Assembly (NCBI GenBank): GCA_902798285.1
Contig: CADBVZ010000009.1
Coordinates: 1-64,000, forward strand
Length of the DNA stretch: 64,000 nucleotides
Direction: 5' to 3'
Source of the DNA: an uncultured Prevotella sp.
GTDB taxonomy: Bacteria; Bacteroidota; Bacteroidia; Bacteroidales; Bacteroidaceae
Part shown: piece by piece, positions 52,723 to 61,421 of the stretch
Numbering within the stretch: the first letter of the stretch is position 1
How the letters are laid out: each line of letters begins with the position of its first letter
Position numbers and translations under genes: made by a program
Notes under the pieces: generated by a model
The model's input: the letters and a program-made list of their open reading frames with translations, nothing else
Database searches by the model: none
Told to the model about the DNA's origin: nothing

Positions 52723-53772
52723 TCAATATTTGGAGAAGATTTCCTGAATCTGCTTCCAGTCCTTAGTCTTGGTCAGCGCCAGCATCAGCAGCACGCGAGC
52801 CTTCTGCGGATTCGACAGCAGTGCAGCCACGAACTCATACTTATCATCGTCCACCTCACCATTCAGACAGGTAGGACCGTTCGGGCAGCGGCTTGAGCGT
52901 ACCACGATGATACCCTTCTCGCGAGCCTTCAGCGCTACATCAAACACATCCTTGTAGAAGTTTCCATCGCCTACACCGGCCAGCACGATACCATCGAACT
53001 TAGCATCAACGAAAGCCTGGAAGGGCAGGGGAGAGCAGTTGGCATAACCGTAAACGATACCCACCTGTGGCAGCTTGTTCAGATTGCTCACGTCGAACTC
53101 ACTTGCTAACGTATGCTTGAACTCTACCTTCGAGAAATAGCGCACCTCTCCATTGTATACATAGCCCAACGGACCAGCGTTGGCAGCCTTGAATGTAGCC
53201 ACGTCGATGGTATGTGTCTTGATGATGTCCTTGGCATAGATCAGCTCGTTGTTCATGCAGCACATCACGCCACGACCCTTTGACTCGGGACTTGCAGCAG
53301 CCACCACACCAGCATAGAGGTTGCCAGGACCATCGGCGCTGATGGCAGTCGACGAACGCATTGAGCCTACAAGGATCACGGGTTTGTCGCTCTTCACCGT
53401 CAGGTTCAGGAAGTAAGCCGTCTCCTCCATCGTGTCGGTTCCGTGAGTCACCACTACGCCGTCATAGCCTTCATCGTTCAGCAGCTGGTTAATGCGCTTC
53501 GAGAGTTTCAGCCACACCTCGTCGTTCATGTCCTGCGAACCGATGTTTACCAGCTGCTCGCCTGTTACGTCAGCAATATAGAGCATCTGGGGCACAGCGT
53601 CAATCAAGGTCTTTACACCCACCTGTCCGGCTGTGTAAGCAGTAGAAGTAGCCGATTCACTCACACCGGCTATGGTACCACCAGTGGCGATAATTCGGAT
53701 TTTTGGTTTAGCTACGATGTTCACTGACACCAACAGTGCTAAAAGCACCATCACATAACGCATAGTTTTCAT
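52723..53772 (-). CDS. ansB: Type II (periplasmic) L-asparaginase
   Basis: A 349-aa protein with signal peptide (MKTMRYVMVLLALLVSVNIV). The family signatures are IIATGGTIAG (nucleophilic Thr) and GVVVTHGTDTMEETAYFL (Thr-Asp-Lys system). Others are SADGPGNLYAGV and GIVVRSSRCPNG. It hydrolyses asparagine to aspartate and ammonia, most likely in the periplasm. Second gene of the operon: 36 bp after the Dcu gene and 40 bp before the porin start. Confidence 0.93.
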   Translation of the reverse strand: MKTMRYVMVLLALLVSVNIVAKPKIRIIATGGTIAGVSESATSTAYTAGQVGVKTLIDAVPQMLYIADVTGEQLVNIGSQDMNDEVWLKLSKRINQLLNDEGYDGVVVTHGTDTMEETAYFLNLTVKSDKPVILVGSMRSSTAISADGPGNLYAGVVAAASPESKGRGVMCCMNNELIYAKDIIKTHTIDVATFKAANAGPLGYVYNGEVRYFSKVEFKHTLASEFDVSNLNKLPQVGIVYGYANCSPLPFQAFVDAKFDGIVLAGVGDGNFYKDVFDVALKAREKGIIVVRSSRCPNGPTCLNGEVDDDKYEFVAALLSNPQKARVLLMLALTKTKDWKQIQEIFSKY

Positions 53773-53808
53773 AAGCTTAATTGATTTTTAGTTTGTTAGT
53801 AATGTTAT

Positions 53809-55155
53809 TTAATAAAAGAATGTAATAATCAAGTAACCTATGCCGATACTCACAAAGGTAGTGATAAATCCGGATAGTTGGAACGAGTGGTTAAGCACAT
53901 ACTTGCCTATGCGCGTGGTTCCAGTCGTATCGAAGTTGATGGCAGCCACCTCCGTGGGATAGTTGGGGAAGAAGAAGTAACCATTCACGGCAGGGAACAT
54001 GGCTACCAGTGCCAATGGCGCAATGCCCAGACCGATACCCAAGGGGAAGAGCGTACGCACCGTAGCAGCCTGCGAGAAGAGCATGATGCTCATGATAAAC
54101 AGGGCCACGCTGAACAGGAACGGATACTCGGTCACGATCTCGGCTATATGGCTCCTAAAGAACTCCAGGTTGCCATTAAAGAAGGTGTCGCCCATCCATG
54201 CGATACCGAAGATGGCTATCATCGCGTTCATACCTGCAGCGAATATATTGCCGCTTACCGCCTTCTTCACGTTGGCCTTACCCACCAGCAGAATCACGGC
54301 AGCCATCGACATCATCAGGATCTCAATCGTCTCAGGCATGGTCAGTTTGGTCACCACGCCATCCACCTCAAACGATGGACGCAGCGAGGGCGCACTACCG
54401 AAGGTAATCACCAATATCACGCCCAGCAGGAACGCCAGTACACTCCATTTGGCCCTTGGATTCGGGCTCTGCTCCATCTCAGCCATAGCCTTGCTTTCCG
54501 CCTCAGGATTAATGAGTCCCTCGCGCACACGGCGCTGGTACTCCGGGTCGTCCTCCAGTTCCTTGCCCACACGGTTCTGCACGAAGCTCGCCACCAGAAT
54601 CGCTATGAACGAGGCTGGGATGCACACCAGCAGGATGTCCTTCAACTCAATGCCCTGTCCGCCCAGCAAGTCGGTAGAGATCACAGCCGCAGTGGCAGCC
54701 GACATCGGCGAACCCGTGATGCCCAGCGAGGCAGCAATCGTAGCCACCGTCATCGGGCGCTCCGGACGGATCTTCGAGTTCTTCGCTATCTCCGATATGA
54801 TCGGCAGCAGCGAGTAAGAGGTGTGGGCCGTACCAGCTACCAAGCAGAAGAGCCATGTGGTGAGCGGACCATAATAAGTAATGTGTGTGGGGTGCTTACG
54901 CAGGAACTTCGCTGCCAGTCCCACCAGGTAGTCCAGACCCCCGGCAGCCTGCAGCGCAGCCGTTGCCGTAATCACCGACGCAATAATCAGCATCACGTCG
55001 ATGGGCACCTTGCCAGGATGCATGCCGAAGATAAACACCAGGATAAATACGCCTACCATACCGTAGATACCCAGACCGATGCCACCTACTCTGGCACCAA
55101 TGAAAATCAGTGCAAGGACAATACACAATTGGAAAAGAACCAAGAATGTCACCAT
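53809..55155 (-). CDS. dcuB: Anaerobic C4-dicarboxylate transporter, DcuA/DcuB family
   Basis: A 448-aa protein with about ten to twelve membrane helices. Dcu blocks are ARVGGIGLGIYGMVGVFILV, HPGKVPIDVMLII, GGLDYLVGLA, GTAHTSYSLLPIISEIAK, RPERPMTVATIAASLGITGS and PNYPTEVAAINFDTTGTTRI. The family exchanges aspartate, fumarate and malate for succinate, as in fumarate respiration. DcuA versus DcuB cannot be decided from sequence here; the symbol is provisional. First gene of the asparagine/aspartate operon. Confidence 0.9.
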   Translation of the reverse strand: MVTFLVLFQLCIVLALIFIGARVGGIGLGIYGMVGVFILVFIFGMHPGKVPIDVMLIIASVITATAALQAAGGLDYLVGLAAKFLRKHPTHITYYGPLTTWLFCLVAGTAHTSYSLLPIISEIAKNSKIRPERPMTVATIAASLGITGSPMSAATAAVISTDLLGGQGIELKDILLVCIPASFIAILVASFVQNRVGKELEDDPEYQRRVREGLINPEAESKAMAEMEQSPNPRAKWSVLAFLLGVILVITFGSAPSLRPSFEVDGVVTKLTMPETIEILMMSMAAVILLVGKANVKKAVSGNIFAAGMNAMIAIFGIAWMGDTFFNGNLEFFRSHIAEIVTEYPFLFSVALFIMSIMLFSQAATVRTLFPLGIGLGIAPLALVAMFPAVNGYFFFPNYPTEVAAINFDTTGTTRIGKYVLNHSFQLSGFITTFVSIGIGYLIITFFY

Positions 55156-55206
55156 AGATTGTCTCGTTAAGTTATGAATAATTGTTTTAAGTTATGATCT
55201 CGATGG

Positions 55207-55214
55207 CAAATATA
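55207..55214 (-). promoter_or_regulatory. -7 element of the dcu-ansB-porin-aspA operon
   Basis: Minus-strand TATATTTG, 51 bp before the dcu start; -33 unclear. The rest of 55215-55359 is AT-rich with no other feature seen. Confidence 0.4.
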
Positions 55215-55359
55215 AGCAATTTTTCCTTACCTTGTATCTTGAAAACGAATATTTATTTGTAAAAAATCCGAATTTTTGTTAATTATCTTATTACCTATTA
55301 TTAATTATCCTTGGTGGGTACATGTAGGCATGCCATGCTTAAAACCCTCTATTTTAGGT

Positions 55360-55391
55360 ATTGCGCACATCGTTTTTTCACTTTACCTTTG
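55360..55391 (+). promoter_or_regulatory. Promoter of the methyltransferase gene
   Basis: ATTG (55360-55363), 20 bp, TACCTTTG (55384-55391): near consensus; ATG 26 bp downstream. Confidence 0.6.
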
Positions 55392-55417
55392 CACCCGGAA
55401 ATCAAACATAAACGATT

Positions 55418-56029
55418 ATGGGACTATTCAAGAAACTCTTTACTAACTGCGCCTGTCCCGAGGGACGCATGGGGCGCGCCATGCTTTGGTTTATGAACTG
55501 CTGTCATGCACCACTTACCAACTGGGGGCTTGACCTCATTGGAATACAGAACAATTGGACCATGCTCGATATCGGTTGTGGCGGAGGCGCCACCCTGAAG
55601 CGACTGCTCAAACGTAGCAAACATTCTCAGGTCTATGGTATCGACATCTCAGAAGAGAGTGTCGCCAAAGCCCGTAAAGTCAATGTCCATCTACTCGGCC
55701 ATCAAGTGTTCGTATGTCAGGGTTCAGCCGAGAAACTGCCTTACGAGGATAGTAAGTTCGATCTCGTAACAGCCGTTGAGACCGTCTATTTCTGGCCCAA
55801 CCTGCCAGGCTGTCTCCAAGAGGTGTCTCGAGTGCTGAAGCAGGGCGGCAAGTTCGCCATCCTGTTAGAAGTCGTCGATGGCGACTCCATGTGGACCAAC
55901 GTAGTCGAGGGCATGAAAGTCTATTCCCCCGTAGAGCTTCAGGCCATGCTCCTCGAAGCCGGCTTCATCGAAACCGAGATCCATCACAAGCGCCCCTCTT
56001 ACGCCACCATCATCGGCGTCAAGCCATAA
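55418..56029 (+). CDS. Class I SAM-dependent methyltransferase
   Basis: A 203-aa Methyltransf_11-like protein: MLDIGCGGGATLKRLLK (motif I, SAM binding), VYGIDISEESVAKARK (motif II, acidic residue), GSAEKLPYEDSKFDLVTAVE and EVSRVLKQGGKFAILLEV. A Cys-rich N-terminus (CAC, CC) precedes the fold. Substrate unknown. Single gene, followed by the long non-coding stretch. Confidence 0.85.
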   Translation: MGLFKKLFTNCACPEGRMGRAMLWFMNCCHAPLTNWGLDLIGIQNNWTMLDIGCGGGATLKRLLKRSKHSQVYGIDISEESVAKARKVNVHLLGHQVFVCQGSAEKLPYEDSKFDLVTAVETVYFWPNLPGCLQEVSRVLKQGGKFAILLEVVDGDSMWTNVVEGMKVYSPVELQAMLLEAGFIETEIHHKRPSYATIIGVKP

Positions 56030-56205
56030 CTTATCTTTCCCCTGTCATTTGAAATAAATTCAGGGCGCTAATGCAGGATTATCCCGAACTTTCTAGGCTT
56101 GCTAAGTAGAAATGTTGCACAGTTCTCTTATCTAAAGTCAATATTATTTATCAACACATTAGGCGGTCTTGAAGCTGCCCTTTTTAGGGCCTATATGCGG
56201 TTTTT

Positions 56206-56293
56206 GACTTTGCTCCGAGCAAAGTCGGACTTTCATCCGAGGAAACCTCCACTTTCCTCCGACCAAACTTCAACTTTGCTATGTCCCCTACTT
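56206..56293. repeat. 22-bp tandem repeat, about four degenerate copies
   Basis: Units begin at 56206, 56228, 56250 and 56272. The first three share (G/C)ACTTTnnTCCGAnnAAA; the fourth keeps only ACTTTGCT. Unit 1 is itself a hairpin (GACTTTGC, loop TCCGA, GCAAAGTC). Confidence 0.65.
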
Positions 56294-56340
56294 TAGGCAT
56301 CATTCTGTGATAATTATTCTGTAAGAAAAGATTACTAAAA

Positions 56341-56493
56341 GCGTTGCGTCTGTTGCAGCGTTGCAGTTATAAAAAACGTTATCCACATCTTTGAAAATAC
56401 TTCTATATTTATATATATTTATATATAAATATAGAGTTAGATTTTGGCCAGTGTACAATCAAATTTCCAACTGCAACACTGCAACTGCAACGC
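56341..56493. other. Origin-like arrangement: inverted GTTGC arrays, DnaA box, AT palindrome
   Basis: Left: GTTGC at 56343, 56352, 56360. Right: GCAAC at 56473, 56481, 56487 (same word inverted; GCGTTGC and GTTGCAGT are shared by both arms). Between them lie TTATCCACA (56379-56387), a perfect DnaA-box match, and the palindrome CTATATTTATATAT-ATTT-mirror (56403-56434). The layout resembles a replication origin or an element end; function is inferred. Confidence 0.45.
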
Positions 56494-56631
56494 AAAAAGT
56501 ATATCCAGCAACGTGGAGCCAGCATGGGAAAAAGTGCATGGGTTGAGATCTCGGCTGATGTTCCGAGAGGTTGCAATCGGTAATGGTGCGGTTCGTCGCG
56601 ATCCCTGTTAAGGGCAGTGGTGTAACGCTGA

Positions 56632-57537
56632 TCACTTTACCCCATGGACAAGCATTTTTAGGGTGTAAACGGATTTTGAGGCGGTAATAAACAGAATGTT
56701 ACGCTCTTTTCCGCCAAAACATACATTGGCTGTCCAGTCCTCAGGAATGGGGAAATGGGCTATCTGCTGGCCATCCTTGTTGAACACGGTCACACCGTCG
56801 CCGGTCAGATAGATGTTCCCACGGTCGTCGATCGTCATCCCGTCAGACCCCATGTCGGCAAACACCTGGCGGTTCGAGAGGGAGCCGTCGGGCTGAATGT
56901 CATATTTCAGGATTCTATTGGCCTTGGCCTCGGCCACATACAGATACTTTCCATCGGGCGTGCCTACAAGACCATTGGGCTGATTGAGCGTTGAGTCGAG
57001 CATCTGCAGTTGCTTGCCTCCAGGCGCCAGATAATATAAGCCTTCCACAGGCTGCTGGCGCTCTGGGTTGCGAGTCCAGTAGTCTCTCTGAAAATAAGGG
57101 TCAGTGAGATAATAACCTCCATCCTTCGAGATCCATACATCGTTGGGGCCGTTCAGCAACTGTTCGCGATAGTTGGTTATCAGTATCTCGGCTTGACCAT
57201 CTATGTTGAAACGCCAGAGCTGATTGTCCATATCAGCGCAGGCTATCAGGTTGCCCTGGGCATCAAAGTACATCCCGTTAGAGCGACCGCTCTGATCGGT
57301 AAACAGGGTGATCTCGCCGGATTCGCAATCCCAACGGTAAATCTTATTGTTGGGCTGGTCAGTGAAGTAGACATCGCCCTTTGCATCGACCGCAGGCCCT
57401 TCTGTGAAGCTAAACGAATCAGCGACTCTTACAGGGATTTCGCCTTCTGCAACTATATCATTTGAGCGAGTTGGAGCGCATGCAGCCATCAGAATGCTGC
57501 ATGCTCCAACTATGATTGAGTTTGATAGTCTGTCCAT
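56632..57537 (-). CDS. SMP-30/gluconolactonase-like lipoprotein
   Basis: A 301-aa lipoprotein (lipobox MAAC). A six-bladed propeller of the SMP-30/LRE type: FTEGPAVDAKGDVYFTDQPN (metal-binding Glu and Asp region), GRSNGMYFDAQGNLIACADM, LNGPNDVWISKDGGYYLTDP, QPNGLVGTPDGKYLYVAEA and SDGMTIDDRGNIYLTGDG. Probable secreted lactonase or sugar-lactone hydrolase. Follows the GPx/nitroreductase gene by 14 bp, so co-transcribed. Confidence 0.85.
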   Translation of the reverse strand: MDRLSNSIIVGACSILMAACAPTRSNDIVAEGEIPVRVADSFSFTEGPAVDAKGDVYFTDQPNNKIYRWDCESGEITLFTDQSGRSNGMYFDAQGNLIACADMDNQLWRFNIDGQAEILITNYREQLLNGPNDVWISKDGGYYLTDPYFQRDYWTRNPERQQPVEGLYYLAPGGKQLQMLDSTLNQPNGLVGTPDGKYLYVAEAKANRILKYDIQPDGSLSNRQVFADMGSDGMTIDDRGNIYLTGDGVTVFNKDGQQIAHFPIPEDWTANVCFGGKERNILFITASKSVYTLKMLVHGVK

Positions 57538-57551
57538 AAGTTTAGGGATTG

Positions 57552-58643
57552 TTATTTGATGTATTTCACCTTCGAGGCATCGCGGGGCTTAGCGGCGGGT
57601 GATTCATCGGGATAGCCAATTGAGAGGACATAAAGCAACTTGTAGCCTTCAGGGATGTCGAGGCTATCGAGGAAGGTTTTGGCTTTCTCGTCGGTCGTCA
57701 GGAAGCGAATGGGGCCTGTCTGGATGCAAGTGCCGAGGCCTAAAGACTGTGCTGCCAGCATCATGTTCTGTCCCATGAGTCCTGCATCAAGGTCGAACCT
57801 GCCTTCAGTCGGAGCACAGACACAGATCAGGTTGGGGGCATTGCGGCACATATCCTTCACATCGGCCAGCAGCTTCTGGTCCTCGATGATTCGTACAGCC
57901 CAGTTCTGGCGGTTCATCGCACTCGGAGCGTTGATACCGGCAAGGGCTACAGCCTCCAATTTCGCGTGCTCTACGGGCTTATCGAGGTATTTGCGGATGG
58001 ATCTACGCGCCATGATGTTGCTCAGCACGGGATTTACCTCCATCTGCATGTCGGCCTCGATGTTGCTGATATTCTCCGTGGGCTCATAGCGCTTTAATAC
58101 ACGACCGTCACGGCTGATGAGGAACTTGGTGAAGTTCCACTTGATGTCGGCATTCTTGTCGTAGTTGGCATCGCGCTTACGGAGCATGTTGTCCATCATT
58201 TTGCCTCGCTGGTCGTTTGTGTCGAAACCGCCGAAGCCCTTCTGGGCCTTCAAGAAGGTGTAGAGCGGATGTTCGTTAACTCCATTCACCTCTATCTTAT
58301 CGAATTGTGGAAATTGGATATCGAAGTTGGCCGTGCAGAACTGATGAATCTCCCGAATAGTACCAGGAGCCTGCTCTCCGAACTGGTTGCAGGGGAAATC
58401 CAGGATCTCAAACCCTTCCGCTTGATATTTCTCATACAATGCTTCCAGTTCCTTGTACTGAGGTGTGAATCCACATCGCGTGGCGGTGTTCACAATCAGC
58501 AGCACCTTGCCCTTGTATTCAGCGAGTGACACGTCTTTGCCCGCATCATCCTTTACCGTGAAATCATACACACTACTTTGTGCTGTCATTGTCAGCACGC
58601 TCATCATTGCCACGAGGCAGAAAATAATTCTCTTCATAATCAA
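57552..58643 (-). CDS. Secreted fusion: glutathione peroxidase-like plus nitroreductase
   Basis: A 363-aa protein with signal peptide (start 58643, or MKRIIF at 58637). Residues about 24-190 are GPx-like: NTATRCGFTPQ (peroxidatic Cys57), FPCNQFGEQAPG (Gln) and WNFTKFLI (Trp, Asn). Residues about 205-363 are a short nitroreductase: RRSIRKYLDKPV, INAPSAMNRQNWAVR, GLMGQNMMLAAQSLGLGTC and LLYVLSIGYPDESP. Separate proteins in most organisms. The nitroreductase half may regenerate the peroxidase with a flavin (inference). Its export is odd for a flavin enzyme and suggests folding outside the cytoplasm. Confidence 0.85.
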   Translation of the reverse strand: MIMKRIIFCLVAMMSVLTMTAQSSVYDFTVKDDAGKDVSLAEYKGKVLLIVNTATRCGFTPQYKELEALYEKYQAEGFEILDFPCNQFGEQAPGTIREIHQFCTANFDIQFPQFDKIEVNGVNEHPLYTFLKAQKGFGGFDTNDQRGKMMDNMLRKRDANYDKNADIKWNFTKFLISRDGRVLKRYEPTENISNIEADMQMEVNPVLSNIMARRSIRKYLDKPVEHAKLEAVALAGINAPSAMNRQNWAVRIIEDQKLLADVKDMCRNAPNLICVCAPTEGRFDLDAGLMGQNMMLAAQSLGLGTCIQTGPIRFLTTDEKAKTFLDSLDIPEGYKLLYVLSIGYPDESPAAKPRDASKVKYIK

Positions 58644-58665
58644 ATCTGTTTAGTGAATTTATTCG

Positions 58666-58697
58666 CAAAGATACGCAAAAAATAGAAGAATTGCAAC
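58666..58697 (-). promoter_or_regulatory. Promoter of the GPx/nitroreductase-SMP-30 operon
   Basis: Minus-strand GTTG (58694-58697), 20 bp, TATCTTTG (58666-58673): one mismatch from the consensus. Confidence 0.55.
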
Positions 58698-58813
58698 CTT
58701 TTACCTAATTATTTAATATAATTTCTCTTAAAACTGAGGTCATAGTTAATCATTTCTCTCTAATTATTCGTAATTTTGACCTCATTATTTACGATAGTTA
58801 TAATAAAAACGAT

Positions 58814-59800
58814 ATGAAAAGAACTGTTTTCGCAGCCATCACGCTGTTGTTGGCCATCGCAGTGCAAGCACAGAGGCGTGTGAATAACCATATGTACAAC
58901 CCCGATCCGGCTCCAATGGTATCGGGCGACCGTCTCTATGTATTCACAGGACACGATCTGGACACGGCCACGTATTTCCGTATGCCCGACTGGCAGGTGT
59001 TTTCTACCACCGATATGGAGCACTGGACGGATCATGGTATAGTATTGAGTACGGCTAACTTCAAGTGGGCCAAGCAGGGCGACAATGCCTGGGCCTCGCA
59101 GGCTATCGAGCGCAACGGCAAGTGGTATTGGTATGTGGCTGCTGAGGACACCACCAAGCACCTGCACGGCATCGGTGTGGCCGTAGCCGACCGTCCGGAA
59201 GGACCTTGGGCCGACCCCATCGGAAAACCGCTTATCCCAGGCAACTGGGGCTTCATAGACCCTACGGTGTTTATCGACGATGACGGACAGGCATGGCTCT
59301 TCTGGGGCAACAATGGCTGCTGGTATGCCAAGTTGAACGAGGACATGATCAGTATCGATACGAGTTTTGCCGAAAACGGCATCTGCGACATGCGTGCTAT
59401 GCTGGACGATGAGGCGCAGTTCGGACCAAAATGCCTGAAGATGGACTACCAGCTGCACAAGAAGGTGATGAAGACTGGATTTGAGGAAGCTCCCTGGATC
59501 TATAAGATAGGTGATACCTATTTCTTGGAGTATGCCGCAGGTGGCGTGCCTGAGCACTGGGCCTATTCGACGGCCAAGAGCATCCACGGTCCGTGGCACT
59601 ACGAAGGTCGTATCACCGACGAGTCGCCGGGCTCTTTTACCATCCATGGCGGCACTATCGACTTCAAGGGCAAGTCATACCTCTTCTATCATGACGGTAT
59701 CCCCTCTGGCGGCAACGGATTCCGCCGCACAACCGCCTTCCGCGAGTTCCAACGCATGAAGGACGGTCGCATACCCAAGATTGACATCCAGGAGAAATAG
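58814..59800 (+). CDS. Secreted GH43-family glycosidase
   Basis: A 328-aa protein with signal peptide (MKRTVFAAITLLLAIAVQAQ). Five-bladed GH43 propeller: NNHMYNPDPAPMV (catalytic base Asp), WGFIDPTVFIDDDGQAWLFW (pKa-tuning Asp) and FEEAPWIYK (acid Glu), later SFTIHGGTIDFKGKSYLFYH. No CBM appended. Probably alpha-L-arabinofuranosidase or beta-xylosidase; not part of a PUL here. Followed by the ZIP gene with a 10-bp gap. Confidence 0.88.
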   Translation: MKRTVFAAITLLLAIAVQAQRRVNNHMYNPDPAPMVSGDRLYVFTGHDLDTATYFRMPDWQVFSTTDMEHWTDHGIVLSTANFKWAKQGDNAWASQAIERNGKWYWYVAAEDTTKHLHGIGVAVADRPEGPWADPIGKPLIPGNWGFIDPTVFIDDDGQAWLFWGNNGCWYAKLNEDMISIDTSFAENGICDMRAMLDDEAQFGPKCLKMDYQLHKKVMKTGFEEAPWIYKIGDTYFLEYAAGGVPEHWAYSTAKSIHGPWHYEGRITDESPGSFTIHGGTIDFKGKSYLFYHDGIPSGGNGFRRTTAFREFQRMKDGRIPKIDIQEK

Positions 59801-59810
59801 GCGCGAACTG

Positions 59811-60593
59811 ATGACAACGATATTAATCATAGGACTGCTGATTCCGTTGCTGGGTACGATGCTCGGCTCTGCCTTCGTTTTTTTGATGAAGGGAGAGATG
59901 TCTGTAAGGTTACAGAAGTCGCTGCTTGGTTTTGCATCGGGCGTGATGGTGGCTGCATCGGTGTGGTCGCTACTGATTCCGGCGATGGAGATGGGGGACA
60001 GTAAAGGCGCATGGTCGGTGATGCCTGCTGCCGTAGGATTTCTGCTGGGTATAGGATTCCTGCTACTGATTGATGAACTGACACCGCACTTGCATATAGG
60101 CACAGACAAGCCAGAGGGTATGCGCTCGCATTTATCAAAGACAGCCATGCTGGCCCTTGCCGTTACCATTCACAATCTGCCAGAAGGTATGGCCGTAGGT
60201 GTGGTGTTTGCTGGAGCTGATAGTGGTGTAACGAACATCTCCCTTACCAGTGCCTTGGCCGTAGCCGTGGGTATCGCTATACAGAACGTACCTGAGGGTG
60301 CCATTATCTCTATGCCCATGCGTGCAGCCGGGAATAGTCGTTGGCGTTCGTTCCTCATCGGTTCGCTGAGTGGAGCCGTTGAGCCAGTTGGAGCCGTAGC
60401 CGTGTTATTACTGGCCTCATTATTGATGCCTGTACTCCCTTATATGCTTGCTTTTGCTGCAGGAGCCATGTTCTATGTGGTTGTGGAGGAACTTATACCT
60501 GAAGCCTCCTGCGGTCAGCACAGTAACCTTAGTACCATCGGCTTTGCCTTTGGCTTCGTACTGATGATGGTGCTCGATGTGGTGATGGGGTAA
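59811..60593 (+). CDS. ZIP-family metal transporter
   Basis: A 260-aa protein from ATG 59811, eight membrane helices. ZIP motifs: IHNLPEGMAVG (TM4) and QNVPEGAIISMP (TM5). The metal-site histidine of the second motif is replaced by Q, as in some family members. DELTPHLHIGTDKPEG is the variable loop with histidines. Probably takes up zinc or another divalent metal. Stop abuts the tcdA stop codon. Confidence 0.88.
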   Translation: MTTILIIGLLIPLLGTMLGSAFVFLMKGEMSVRLQKSLLGFASGVMVAASVWSLLIPAMEMGDSKGAWSVMPAAVGFLLGIGFLLLIDELTPHLHIGTDKPEGMRSHLSKTAMLALAVTIHNLPEGMAVGVVFAGADSGVTNISLTSALAVAVGIAIQNVPEGAIISMPMRAAGNSRWRSFLIGSLSGAVEPVGAVAVLLLASLLMPVLPYMLAFAAGAMFYVVVEELIPEASCGQHSNLSTIGFAFGFVLMMVLDVVMG

Positions 60594-61316
60594 TTAAGCA
60601 GTAATATCTGATAACACCAGACCACCAAGCATTAAACCAAAGATGGCAGTGACGTGGACCATGGTCCCATTGGCACGGGACTCTGTTTCGCAGGTGGCAT
60701 GTTGGCCGCGGTTGGAGAGTAGTTCGTCGCTATAGACACACTGAAATTTACGCTTGGGGAATTGCTGCTGCGATTTGAACTTTTTTCTTAATGCACGTGC
60801 CAATGGGTCGCCCTGTACCTTCCAGAACTCTGTGACGCGGATGCGCGTGGGATCCATTTTTAATGCTGCGCCCATGGATGAGAAGAACTTGGCCTTTGTG
60901 CGACAAGCCATCAAGATAAGAAGTGCCTTATCCTTCAGTGAGTCGATGGCGTCGATAATATAGTCGTAGCTATCGAGGTTAAACTCTTCTGCCGTCTCCT
61001 GCGTAAAGATCTTCTGCAGGGCTGTTATCTCTGCTTGGGGGTTGATGGTGAGGAGGCGCTCTTTAAGTGCATCCACCTTCACCTGTCCGATAGTCTTGGT
61101 GGTGGCCATGAGTTGGCGGTTGATATTGGTAATGCAAACGCAATCGCTGTCAACAATGGTCAACTGATGGATGCCGCTACGTACCAGACTCTCGGCACAC
61201 CACGAGCCAACACCGCCAACGCCAAAGATGATGACCCGTTTCTGGGCAATACGTTCCATTGTCTCGCCGCCTACCAACAGTTCTGCCCGGCTGAATATTC
61301 CTTGATCGATAGCCAT
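60594..61316 (-). CDS. tcdA: tRNA threonylcarbamoyladenosine dehydratase
   Basis: A 240-aa E1-like/ThiF-fold protein. ATP-binding FGVGGVGSWCAESLVRSGIH and TIVDSDCVCITNINRQL, then YDYIIDAIDSLKDKALLI, MGAALKMDPTRI, the variable loop DPLARALRKKF and CVYSDE. TcdA cyclises t6A37 in tRNA to ct6A. Length and motif order match the family. -7 element TAACTTTG at 61368-61375 upstream. Confidence 0.92.
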   Translation of the reverse strand: MAIDQGIFSRAELLVGGETMERIAQKRVIIFGVGGVGSWCAESLVRSGIHQLTIVDSDCVCITNINRQLMATTKTIGQVKVDALKERLLTINPQAEITALQKIFTQETAEEFNLDSYDYIIDAIDSLKDKALLILMACRTKAKFFSSMGAALKMDPTRIRVTEFWKVQGDPLARALRKKFKSQQQFPKRKFQCVYSDELLSNRGQHATCETESRANGTMVHVTAIFGLMLGGLVLSDITA

Positions 61317-61367
61317 TTCCCTCTATATATCCTTATTGTAAATCCTAATAATTCTCAAAAACAGCTG

Positions 61368-61405
61368 CAAAGTTAGCTAAAATTCGCTTAAAACAAGTAA
61401 ATTTG
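61368..61405. promoter_or_regulatory. Divergent promoter region tcdA / PheC-like gene
   Basis: Minus-strand TAACTTTG (61368-61375) for tcdA and plus-strand TAAATTTG (61398-61405) for the PheC-like gene lie 22 bp apart. Neither has a perfect -33. Confidence 0.45.
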
Positions 61406-61421
61406 CAACAAAGTTTAAGAT

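Larger units (their letters stand above)
56030..56631. other. 600-bp gene-free stretch
   Basis: No supported gene. From left: 22-bp tandem repeats (56206-56293), three GTTGC units (56343-56364), a DnaA-box match (56379-56387), a 14-bp-arm AT palindrome (56403-56434), three GCAAC units (56473-56491), then about 140 bp of unassigned, less AT-rich sequence up to the SMP-30 stop. The 65-codon frame at 56099-56296 runs through the tandem repeats and is not supported. Confidence 0.6.

Noticed and set aside
53878..55170. 430-codon open frame on the plus strand
   Set aside because: Lies wholly opposite the dcu gene; protein is H/Q/R-rich with no domain, an antisense shadow of GC-biased codons.
56206..56293. 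Possible CRISPR array
   Set aside because: Units follow each other directly without spacers, degenerate, and no cas genes are near.
56099..56296. 65-codon frame in the gene-free stretch
   Set aside because: Runs through the 22-bp tandem repeats and has no conserved protein character.
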